Of a DNA stretch of 64,000 nt, positions 56,201-62,356 are shown one piece after another; position 1 is the first letter of the stretch; every line of letters begins with the position of its first letter. The stretch is from Asterias amurensis (lineage: Eukaryota; Echinodermata; Asteroidea; Forcipulatida; Asteriidae), in assembly GCF_032118995.1 (NCBI RefSeq), contig NC_092656.1, positions 23,084,965 to 23,148,964 on the forward strand. Reading direction: 5' to 3'. Position numbers and translations under genes: made by a program. The notes beneath the pieces are model-generated. The model saw nothing but the letters and a program-made list of their open reading frames with translations. It was not told the DNA's origin and made no database searches.

Positions 56201-56595
56201 TGCAAGGAAGTGTGTACAATTTTACAACAAATGCAGTTAATTTAACTAAAAAAACAATTACAAAAACTTGTCAACATAAACAAACACGATACAAATTTCA
56301 CGAGACTAGCTGGTAAAACATACAATTGAATTAATCAAATATAATTAAGAAAAATTATAAAATAGGTTTAATTTACCATCCCCGATCAGGCGGCCACTGC
56401 CAAACAATCAATGTCATGAAGTGATCATAAATAAAATGTATAAAAACATACACAAACAAATGAACTGTGAGTCCGACACCCCGACTGGGAAAGGTGGACA
56501 AATTTACGATTGTTAAACTTACCGGGGGACGATGCTAAAGATCTCTTCTTTGATCCTACGACGTCACTTGGATTTGGAACATAATCACCGATCAT
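42540..56595 (-). CDS. CHAF1A: CHAF1A, CAF-1 large subunit (13 exons, 1342 aa)
   Basis: Thirteen exons with GT-AG introns and matching phases join to 4029 nt. CAF-1 deposits newly made H3-H4 onto DNA at replication forks, guided by PCNA. Landmarks in order: N-terminal basic segment with RLPFKVLSS (about 46-54); acidic/Ser-rich region with SUMO-interaction-like LIDLT; a KER-type charged helix (about 303-431); PIP-like box KTFFKSFF (439-446) before the conserved WYAPFQVKEHMVLAP; MKCKFLQFHENYRPAYYGTW; the acidic ED domain DYEIDSDDEWEEPGESLSHS (605-628) through DGFFVPHGYLSESEG; then GCVWE, and the winged-helix region with SKRQLL...TCWYVH (about 934-965). A Gln/Pro/Met-rich extension ends with a second PIP-like box TATLKNFF (1250-1257). 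The protein is longer than the vertebrate one, mainly from this extension. An E2F site lies about 95 bp upstream of the ATG. Confidence 0.95.
44551..44679. mobile_element. Palindromic MITE (GCTAGGTGGCAGC family), copy D
   Basis: Left CACTAGGTGGCAGTAGAGTT, right GTCAGCTGCCACCTAGCATT, with GTGCTTATGCTCAGAAC in the centre. Lies in CHAF1A intron 12. The left arm has lost the CAGGTAAA segment. Confidence 0.78.
44774..44880 (+). repeat. Dispersed repeat, copy B (GAGAGATTGGCTG family)
   Basis: AAGAGAGAGATTGGCTGTTG followed by GTCAGCTTGGAGTTTATATC; matches 10461-10580. In CHAF1A intron 12. Confidence 0.5.
44925..45249 (-). CDS. CHAF1A: CHAF1A exon 12
   Basis: Acceptor TTTCTTTCAG; starts EEAESWKARRAAKAKSWEVE and contains VLKAVIVGCVWET, matching the Gly-Cys-Val-Trp block after the acidic domain. 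Donor G|GTAAGT, phase 1. Confidence 0.94.
45285..45428 (-). repeat. Dispersed repeat, uninterrupted copy (empty site)
   Basis: Inverse-orientation copy of the 38703-39082 repeat without the foldback element. Contains ACCTCACTTCGTGGCTCGTG and CAACAGACATGTACCTTTCA then GCGTTCTCCC. In CHAF1A intron 11. Confidence 0.85.
45463..45620. mobile_element. Foldback element (TCCTAA/TTAGGA family), copy 1
   Basis: Opens CGATTTCACCAAACTCTTCC and closes GTTTTGTGAGATCGG, with several CCTAAC/GTTAGG inverted steps and GGACGGGTT near the centre. A related copy lies at 62060-62197, and a piece at about 20805-20835. Confidence 0.6.
45819..45926 (-). CDS. CHAF1A: CHAF1A exon 11 (acidic domain, second half)
   Basis: Encodes 36 residues, half of them Asp or Glu, ending with the family signature DDGFFVPHGYLSESEG. 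Acceptor CTACTCAACAG, donor GTCAGT. Confidence 0.95.
45960..47566. other. CHAF1A intron 10
   Basis: ATA/AAT-rich microsatellite at 45961-45985, a fragment of a widespread AGCGCTT repeat (45990-46060), a GC-rich block with GAGCGCGCAGCGCGAAGTCC (about 46237-46262), and A/T runs at 46490-46520. The short open frames here are not coding. Confidence 0.5.
47567..47638 (-). CDS. CHAF1A: CHAF1A exon 10 (acidic ED domain)
   Basis: 24 codons, DLLDYEIDSDDEWEEPGES then LSHSE; the best conserved segment of the whole protein. Acceptor GATTTTGCAG, donor GTAAGC. Confidence 0.96.
48016..48165 (+). repeat. Dispersed repeat (CATGGCCTCCGTTGCCC family), copy A
   Basis: CATGGCCTCCGTTGCCCCTA, GTCTTGGCCTTGGTGCCC, AGATTTTCCAATAGAAGTGC and GGCCTTGCCCTCTC match 61227-61370 over about 140 bp. 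In CHAF1A intron 9. Confidence 0.8.
48300..48510 (+). repeat. Dispersed repeat resembling a widespread invertebrate SINE-like element
   Basis: Contains GATAAGTGCACTGGGTTCTT, ACACATTGGACCCAACGGC and GTACGTCCCATCCGAAGGAC followed by CTTGCTTAAGGACACCAGTG. I have a memory of near-identical words being common in marine invertebrate genomes; related scraps occur at 45990 and 47440 in this window. The name of the family is not certain. Confidence 0.55.
48607..48778 (-). CDS. CHAF1A: CHAF1A exon 9
   Basis: Encodes DAQDVEIVSVSPKPKKQTTR then MKCKFLQFHENYRPAYYGTW, the conserved block before the acidic domain. Acceptor GTATTTCAG, donor GTATGG. Confidence 0.95.
49493..49641 (-). CDS. CHAF1A: CHAF1A exon 8
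   Basis: Acceptor TTTTTTTCAG; begins NCTLLYFEELRTKVRAKGK and continues as a Lys/Ser/Thr-rich linker. Donor AA|GTAAGT. The in-frame start after exon 7 was chosen because it gives phase 0 without loss of reading frame. Confidence 0.88.
50085..50205. repeat. Dispersed repeat (TTACTTCAAAGTGAAATG family), copy 3
   Basis: ACATTACTTGAAGGTGAAAT, GTTTCTCAAAATGCTTTACA and CTAAGAGTGATAACCAAAC match the copies at 17300 and 35800. In CHAF1A intron 7. Confidence 0.5.
50256..50453 (-). CDS. CHAF1A: CHAF1A exon 7 (PIP-like box)
   Basis: 66 codons: KKKENRQKTFFKSFFKEAAP and then SSNWYAPFQVKEHMVLAP. The KTFFKSFF motif sits where the vertebrate protein has its Lys-type PCNA box, followed by the invariant PF(Q/E)(V/I)KEHMVLAP block. 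Acceptor CTGACAG, donor GTTGGT. Confidence 0.95.
50658..50739 (-). CDS. CHAF1A: CHAF1A exon 6 (charged helix)
   Basis: Encodes AKMEEKRKKIEEKQQIEDEK then LKEEEEK, the end of the KER coiled-coil/DNA-binding helix. Acceptor ACCTTCAG, donor GTAAAC. Confidence 0.92.
50908..51149 (-). CDS. CHAF1A: CHAF1A exon 5 (KER helix)
   Basis: 80 residues almost entirely Lys, Glu, Arg and Gln, a long uninterrupted charged helix. Acceptor TTCCTCAG, donor GA|GTGAGT. Confidence 0.93.
51587..51649 (-). CDS. CHAF1A: CHAF1A exon 4
   Basis: 21 codons, TPLSAKALKKEEERRKLREE and K, start of the charged helix. Acceptor TCCTGGTAG, donor GTATGA, phase 0 on both sides. Confidence 0.9.
52239..53011 (-). CDS. CHAF1A: CHAF1A exon 3 (N-terminal disordered region)
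   Basis: 258 codons. Begins ARLPFKVLSSPSPNQ, close to the N-terminal PCNA/HP1-linked RLPFK motif of the vertebrate protein, then Ser/Thr/Glu-rich sequence with KPKLLDSFLQIT, DDVIEIDDDEV and SLIDLTLEVSQ (SUMO-interaction-like). Acceptor TTTCCCCAG, donor GTGAGA. Confidence 0.93.
54337..54405 (+). CDS. Candidate third alternative first exon of endophilin A
   Basis: ATG in good context (CCAGTATGG, in-frame stop 36 bases upstream), then MAYIDLATTLKELVYKYLRR and FQQ, ending exactly in CAG|GTAATT. The two certain endophilin first exons also end CAG|GT in phase 0, and the peptide is a plausible amphipathic helix of the kind that starts an N-BAR domain. Splicing would have to skip 7.9 kb, including 57178 and 61870, to reach 62288. 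The exon is antisense to CHAF1A intron 2. Without transcripts this is an inference only. Confidence 0.4.
54796..55156. mobile_element. MITE with AGGAACATTACAGAATT inverted ends
   Basis: Left AGGAACATTACAGAATT directly after TTAA; right AATTCTGTAATGTTCCT followed by GTAA. A perfect 17-bp inverted repeat about 360 bp apart. A different family from the AGGCAGTGG element although the target also looks TTAA-like. Single copy in this window. Confidence 0.85.
55184..55243 (-). CDS. CHAF1A: CHAF1A exon 2
   Basis: Encodes DSEVKSKLSIMSPPSKKLKQ with split codons at both ends (phase 1). Acceptor TTGTATTTCAG, donor GTTTGT. The Lys-rich SPPSKKLK looks like a nuclear localisation signal. Confidence 0.9.
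55304..55536. repeat. 233-bp hairpin made of two inverted SINE copies
   Basis: Left arm starts GTTGACTAGAGTGGGACTTG; the right arm ends with its near-perfect reverse complement, CAAGTCCAACTTTAGTCAAC. Each arm is a tRNA-like SINE head: GCTCAGTTGGTAGAGTCAGG (A box) and GGGTTCAAGTCC (B box). The centre, GGCTCCGCCCC...GGGCGGAGCC, leaves only a short loop. A further scrap (GGTGGAGCCTAATGGATCGG) follows at about 55681. In CHAF1A intron 1. Confidence 0.92.
55575..55633 (+). repeat. Simple repeat, CACGCACACCCATG-type
   Basis: CGCGCACCCATGCACACGCA is followed by two variants of CACCCATGCATACGCG; an imperfect 16-bp tandem next to the SINE hairpin. Confidence 0.7.
56523..56595 (-). CDS. CHAF1A: CHAF1A exon 1 (start codon)
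   Basis: ATG at 56595 in context CATAATGA; encodes MIGDYVPNPSDVVGSKKRSL and ASSP, donor G|GTAAGT-like (GTAAG). The start is chosen because it is the only ATG giving the right phase into exon 2 and lies just downstream of the E2F/CCAAT region. SKKR is a possible nuclear localisation signal. Confidence 0.85.
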
Positions 56596-56689
56596 TATGA
56601 TGGGAAATTTTCAAAAGAAGGGAGGAAACAGGAACAAATTGGGACGACAACAGACAGGACAATCCCCAAACCCAAACCCCAGGTTAAAC

Positions 56690-56700
56690 TTGGCGGGAAA
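56690..56700 (+). promoter_or_regulatory. E2F binding site
   Basis: TTGGCGGGAAA, reading TTTCCCGCCAA on the CHAF1A strand, about 95 bp upstream of its ATG. This is the textbook E2F motif of S-phase genes, which suits a replication-coupled histone chaperone. Sequence match only. Confidence 0.75.
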
Positions 56701-56757
56701 TCTACGTGGGTAAATTAGCCATCAAGTCTACCGCCGTAACATCAAAGCTAGAGTATG

Positions 56758-56892
56758 ATTGGCCTGTCATTGGGAAAACTACGTTGGGAAACCAATCAAG
56801 TGTGATCAGACACAATGGTAATATTTCCTGATGATGAAAGACGGTGTTGTTGATTGGGCATTTTACACAAGAAGTGTGTCTATTTGACCAAT
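56758..56892. promoter_or_regulatory. Cluster of five CCAAT boxes
   Basis: ATTGG at 56758, 56769 and 56853, and CCAAT at 56792 and 56888. Five copies in 135 bp exceeds chance and is typical of NF-Y bound bidirectional and cell-cycle promoters. Confidence 0.7.
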
Positions 56893-57177
56893 GAAAAGGG
56901 CTTTTATTAGGTGGATCGTTTGTCGGTAAATTCTCGTTCCGCGCGTGAAAAAGTGAGGATTTCTGTGATGTTGCCGCGAACGACGCGTGTGAAACGCCTA
57001 CCCACAAATTTCCGTGCAGCAGAGAGTGTGTACGTCGTGTATTTAGAAAAGTTAGAATTTCTCGTAGCCGAACTCGCACTCAACTCAACCATTGCTTTAG
57101 CCTGTTATTTTTTAGTGACAGGTCTGGGGAAATATACAGATTTTTATCTACAAGAAGTACTACAAAAATAGATCATC

Positions 57178-57222
57178 ATGTCTTTCGCAGGACTTAAAAA
57201 GCAGTTCAATAAGGCCAATCAG
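57178..57222 (+). CDS. SH3GL: Endophilin A, alternative first exon 1a
   Basis: 15 codons, MSFAGLKKQFNKANQ, ending CAG|GTAGGT. This is the amphipathic helix 0 that begins the N-BAR domain of endophilin A proteins (typical form MS-AGLKKQ-.KA-Q). Endophilin A bends membranes and links synaptojanin and dynamin in clathrin-coated vesicle endocytosis. Head to head with CHAF1A. Confidence 0.93.
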
Positions 57223-57854
57223 GTAGGTGAATTTGTGGAGAATTGTGTATGATGACAATTTGCGTATTAACCAGTTGCGCTATAAAAATTCATACTGACA
57301 TAATACCGTTGTTGTTTTCACGATTTTTCATAAATAAAGGCAATTTTTAAATTGACATTAATTACCCTAGCCGGAAGCACATGCATGCTACATTTATATC
57401 CCATTTGATGTTTTAGGAAAACCAGCAGATGAAGTTCAAAATTGACAGTCAAAGTGTAACTGTGTAACTGTTACTAAGTTGGTGCTTAGTAATAGTTAGT
57501 GTAGTGTTATATAATCATTATATAAAATGTTCAATTTGTCTTGTCCTACACCTTTATTGCACCACTGCACTGGTCACGGCGTCTTGCACAGCACATCATC
57601 CCAGTTTAGCTCTTACCAGCTGTAAAGGGATTACTCCATCAAGTTCAAGTATCAAGTATCAAGTGTAGTGTAATGTAAACAATTATTTAAAAAATAATAA
57701 TAAATAATTTGTAGCTAACATTTTTTCATTTATTTTTAAAATTAGGTCTGACTGCCTAAATGAAAATAATAGTAATACTACCTTGTAGGCCTAAATTGAT
57801 TTTTGTTCAAACTATTCACATACTTAAATGTTTCTATTATTAAAGTTTTCAGGG

Positions 57855-57983
57855 AAAAGTTTCCGTATGGCGCCACCACTTTTTCATTCGATATGAAACA
57901 ATATAGTATCTAATTTACCTCAATGAGATATCCCTTTACGTAAAAATGAGTGAAAAGGTGGTGGCGCCATACGGAAAGTTATC
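57855..57983. mobile_element. Small inverted-repeat element
   Basis: AAAGTTTCCGTATGGCGCCA followed by CCACTTTTTCA on the left, and TGAAAAGGTGG then TGGCGCCATACGGAAAGTT on the right: about 30-bp near-perfect inverted ends around 70 bp of A+T-rich sequence. A short MITE, single copy here. Confidence 0.75.
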
Positions 57984-58149
57984 CATTTTCAGGCATGACC
58001 AAAAAAGAATTCAACAAAAGAAACTAGATTTTTACATTTTGTTGCGTTGAGGGTTGAGCCAACCAAAGTTACATTTTACGGCCAAGCGTTTCAGAATCAG
58101 CGCACCTGACTTTAGGTTTTTGTGTTTGTGATCAGCTGAGTGAGCATTT

Positions 58150-58292
58150 GAGTCCTGGTATCGCGTGCCTGGGCGTGGCAACATTTGAGTCCTGGTATCG
58201 CATGCCTGGGCGTGGCAACATTTGAGTCCTGGTATCGCATGCCTGGGCGTGGCAACATTTGAGTCCTGGTATCGCATGCCTGGGCGTGGCAA
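58150..58292 (+). repeat. 37-bp tandem repeat, just under four copies
   Basis: Unit GAGTCCTGGTATCGCATGCC then TGGGCGTGGCAACATTT; only one base differs in the first copy (GCGTGCC). Reads through in one - strand frame because three units equal 111 bp, but I see no reason to call it coding. Confidence 0.95.
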
Positions 58293-59441
58293 ATAACATT
58301 AATAAATGCGTCATTCTTGAGAATTTACAGCCCAGTCACACAGGCCCCGATAACGAAAACGATCAAAATGCACGCCCTGATTGGTTGAATTGCTCCACGC
58401 ATAGTACGCCCACACTTATTCAACCAATCGTGGACGTGCATTTTTAGTGTTCTCGTTTTCGCTTTAGTGTTCAGGACCTTTTAAAAGTTTCCATTACATT
58501 GCTTTGAGATATAATAAAGCAATGCATGTGTAATCCGGTTCCATATTCTAAAACATTTGATAATTGTCATTAGAGACAAGTAATTGCAAACAATAGCAAT
58601 TAGACTGTTAGATAAATGCAACAAAATAGTTACTGTAGTAGCCTGACATTTCGACCACTCACTAAACAGGTTATTTAGGTTCAATTCATGAACCCAAACT
58701 TTGGTTTCATGAGTACAATAACTTACAGTAACTTACAGATCATTCTTCAATCTAAGTAAACAAAATACAACACCGTAGCATACTTCTAGTTACTGCGGGT
58801 TCAATTTGTTACCTCATCACGCTGCTCATCACTCAACAGTTGGACTCTGGTCATGGTACAATTTATCAAACAATGTATTATTGTATCAAAATCAGTTGAA
58901 TAACAATAACATAGGACTGGGAGTGCTGTCCCTGAGCCCTGAGTTCAACACCACAATAGAATCAAACAAAACATGCAGATGACTTCTGATGGGTTGGGTG
59001 GACAAAAGTGAGAACAAATCTAATTGTGAACACACTTTTAATAATAGATGCTTGTTTATATGCATTTTGGTAAAATTGTGTTGCAAACTATTTTCAAATG
59101 AAGTTGATGAAAAAATGTACTCAATATCAAGCAATTGGTTACATTTTCTTACTTAAACTAGCAATCTCGATACTAGGCCTCCACTCTTTATACAATCTAC
59201 AAATTGTTTTCAATTACCTGTTGAGAATAAAACTGACTAAAACAAATGATGAAAATTGCTTTCATTCAATGACACTATTTGGAACCCAACTTTGTTTCAA
59301 CAAAACAGTTCAAAAGTGCAGAACATTGAGATATATATAGGGACTTCATGAAATTGCCTCAGCCCAGGCCGGTGATCATTAATTACCCCCCTTGAAATGT
59401 TCAGATATAAGTCTAAGTTTGGAGGTACCCCTGCCCTTTAA

Positions 59442-59819
59442 AGTCAGTGGACACTATTGGTTATTGTCAAAGACCAGTCTTCTCACTTGCTGTATCTCAA
59501 CATACATAAAATAACCAACCTGTGAAACTTTGAGCTCAATCAGTCATCGAAGTTGCAAGATAATAATGAAAGAAAAAACACCCTTGTCACACGAACTTGT
59601 GTGCTTTCAGATGCTTGATTTCGAGACCTTAAATTCTAAATCTGAGGTCTTGAAATCAAATTTGTGGCAAATTACTTCTTTCTCGAAAACTACTCCACTT
59701 CAGAGAGAGCCGTTTGTCACAATGTTTTATACTACAAACAGCTCTCCAAATTACTCATTAGCAAGTAAGGTTTTATGCTAATAATTATTTTGAGTAATTA
59801 CCAATAGTGTCCACTGCCT
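59442..59819 (+). mobile_element. TTAA MITE, full-length reference copy (M13)
   Basis: 378 bp, precisely bounded by TTAA on both sides. Left AGTCAGTGGACACTATTGGT, right ACCAATAGTGTCCACTGCCT. Contains all landmarks of the family in order: CAAAGACCAGTCTTCTCAC, GTTTTATACTACAAACAG and TAATAATTATTTTGAGTAA. Best preserved copy. Confidence 0.93.
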
Positions 59820-61226
59820 TTAAAGGGTACCAAACAAAGTAATACTTGTAAAGGAAAAACTTCCTTGACTTTAGGAGAATGAAGTACCGTGCCTGGAATA
59901 TGATGAGCCCTTCCTCTTTTCAATGCAGTTCTGCAACATGAGTTGTGATGGAAGAGTAATACATGTAACAGATACTTTTATGAGTGAAATTTGATGTGCA
60001 AATCCAAAAAGTTCACTGGGATATAGAAAACTCAAACACTTCACGATGACTCATTCCCCAAATTCCATTTCATTTACTGACTACCGCTTTTGGAAACTTC
60101 CTGTCAACCTTTGGTATACATGTAGGTCCTATTTAACTTGATTGACTTATTGACTTTCACTGCCGTCATTTTCAAAGAATTACCATGAGATGTGAACTAT
60201 TCAGCTATTTTTATCTTCTTTTTGTTCGCTGAGTAATACTTGGAAACATTCCAAACTTTGTTGCTCAATTTATTTCAAACAATTACAGCAAAATAAAAAC
60301 AAATCAGCCATGGTTTATTAAGTAATGCTTAACAACCAGACAGTTTAACAGAAGTTAAGAAACAAATTATGCCTTGTACAATGTACTCGAACAGTTGAAC
60401 TTTACTGACTCTGTGAAGAAAATAGCAAAATAATCAGCATCGTGTAGGCCTTGTTGTCCCACGCTACTAACAAAGTTCAACCACTGAGATTATTAGAAAA
60501 TAAATCTAGTAAGTTTGATGAACCTGAAATGTATGTTTCTGATCGAGAGTATTGAATGGGAATATGAACCTTTATTTTAGTCATTTATCTTTAAACTTCA
60601 GACTCTCTGGACTTGACAAATAGGTTTTACTTCAATAAATCGCGACACGTTCCTCCCATTCTGTAGTTATAACAAGAAAAGTGAGTCAGTGTGTATACAG
60701 CCCTTCACAGTTACCATAGCAAAAGACTCAGTCGTAGTTGAACCGTGTGACAAGCCAAACACGTGACGCTTTTCTCTATCAATCTTGAGTCATTTGTAAA
60801 TTGTATGCAGTTATTTACAGAAACCATTGCAAATGGCCTAGTTGAATATGAAATGAACCTATTGATAAATGTCATGACAACCCAAACACATGACTTTGAT
60901 GCTACCCATTTATAGTCATACTCTGAGAATAGACCTACAATAGAAAGGGATTGCTTTTTTATTCAAATATTGACTTAGCCAAAGGTTCAAGTTGAATTTC
61001 TTGGACCTTATTATTTTATGGGGGCTGTTTATGTTTGGATTATGGTGTAATGTACTGGAACATACTGACATGTAGTGTGAATTTTCTTTGTATGAAACAG
61101 AAAACCAAGCATTACATGTATGCATCACTTGGTCATTGAACTGCACTTGTTGGTTCTTCATGCACAAAGTATGAAAGGTGAATCATTGTGTTCAAACATA
61201 TACTAGGCCTGGTATACCGTATTACA

Positions 61227-61370
61227 TAGGTCACTGCGACCATGGCCTCCGTTGCCCCGGGTCTTGGCCTTGGTGCCCCTTTCAAAAGTTTCCCATAGAC
61301 TTTTAGATTTTCCAATGAAAGTGCCCTGTTCAACTCTTAAATGGCCTTGCCCTCTCCAAGATGAAATAAC
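61227..61370 (+). repeat. Dispersed repeat (CATGGCCTCCGTTGCCC family), copy B
   Basis: GACCATGGCCTCCGTTGCCC, GTCTTGGCCTTGGTGCCCC, TAGATTTTCCAATGAAAGTG and ATGGCCTTGCCCTCTCC match 48016-48165. Confidence 0.8.
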
Positions 61371-61869
61371 AGGTGTGACTTATTAATAATTAAATACATT
61401 GTACCACTAGAACATTATATTAAGGCCAGTTGAAGTTCTTCACAATATTGAAACAAGTCTTCATGGTTCAAATTACTCATTGACAGGTTGACAGTCACGA
61501 ACTGTCACCATAGCTTTACAAGTACCAGTACCCAATTAAAGTTGAACTATTCAGTTGTGTGGGAACTGTAGACCACCTGCAGAAGATCCAATCTACTTGT
61601 ACTGTGTCTAAACTTAGTCTGGAGTATGACATCACCTTGAAAAAAAAGGAGCACTGGTGGTTGCTGATAAGGAACTGGGTAGACTATTACTAATCAGATA
61701 GTTCCTACTTGTGATATTTATGACTAGGTGTATTGACCGTCTAGTCTACTTCAAGACAAGTTGTCTGTAACTTACACACAGTCCTTGTAAAGTCATACTT
61801 GTAGTAGGTGTTGTAACAGATCAAGCTAGTTGTGAATGTTAAAGTCTTGTGTCAGTAGACAAATTCACC

Positions 61870-61914
61870 ATGTCGTTTCGAGGTTTTAAGAAACAGTACA
61901 GTAAAGCAAATCAG
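61870..61914 (+). CDS. SH3GL: Endophilin A, alternative first exon 1b
   Basis: 15 codons, MSFRGFKKQYSKANQ, ending CAG|GTAAGA, in context CACCATGTCG. Same length and phase as exon 1a at 57178 but with substitutions on the hydrophobic face (Ala4-Gly5-Leu6 becomes Arg-Gly-Phe). Only 373 bp before the shared exon 2. Probably an alternative promoter giving a helix 0 of different membrane affinity; expression pattern unknown. Confidence 0.9.
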
Positions 61915-62059
61915 GTAAGATTTTAATATACTGATGTAACCTCTTTCTCTATGTGTGCTGAGGTCTTTGTTTCAGTTTGAGCAGGCAGCCGCACAAAGTA
62001 TTAGGGAACAAGGTTCAATTTTAGAGTTTACTGACTGGAAATTTGTATGTCACCGTGAA

Positions 62060-62197
62060 GTTGATTTCACAAAGAGTTAGTCTTATCTCAAGTTAAAATG
62101 AGTTACTCGTCCTAACTGAGGACTAGCCTGTGTTTTTAATCTCCCATGACTAATGTAGTCCTTAGTTAGAACTAGTTTTGTGACATCGACCCCATGT
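62060..62197. mobile_element. Foldback element (TCCTAA/TTAGGA family), copy 2
   Basis: GATTTCACAAAGAGTTAGTC at the left and AGTTTTGTGACATCGACCCC at the right, with TCCTAACTGAGGACTAG inside. Same plan as 45463-45620. In endophilin intron between exons 1b and 2. Confidence 0.55.
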
Positions 62198-62287
62198 CAT
62201 TTTATGTAAAGAAGTCAAATTTAATTTAAAAAATCATCTGCTAAGAAAAATGTTAAAATAGTTATTTATTTTATTATTCGCAAACAG

Positions 62288-62356
62288 TATATGAGTGAGA
62301 AGATTGGTGGGGCAGAGAAGACAAAGCTAGATGAAGAATTTGTGGAGATGGAACGG
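62288..62356 (+). CDS. SH3GL: Endophilin A exon 2 (N-BAR start)
   Basis: Acceptor GCAAACAG; 23 codons YMSEKIGGAEKTKLDEEFVE then MER, donor CGG|GTAAGT. Conserved beginning of the N-BAR domain directly after helix 0, phase 0 on both sides. Remaining exons (BAR dimer, SH3) lie beyond the right edge. Confidence 0.95.

Larger units (their letters stand above)
56596..57177. promoter_or_regulatory. Shared CHAF1A / endophilin A bidirectional promoter
   Basis: 582 bp separate the two start codons, which face apart. It contains an E2F consensus, five CCAAT boxes on either strand and a CpG-rich patch (about 56930-57005), and no TATA box that I can see. It must contain both transcription starts unless one lies far upstream. 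An open frame reading across 56911-57171 has no domain and is probably 5' UTR. Confidence 0.75.
57223..61869. other. Endophilin A upstream intron
   Basis: Holds an inverted pair AACTTTCCGTATGGCGCCAC-like (about 57855 and 57960), a 37-bp tandem array (58150-58292), a near full-length TTAA MITE (59442-59819) and a dispersed repeat (61227-61370). I see no further exon. Confidence 0.6.

Noticed and set aside
56911..57171. 86-codon open frame upstream of endophilin exon 1a
   Set aside because: Ends in TAG just before the endophilin start and shows no domain; more likely 5' UTR or promoter.
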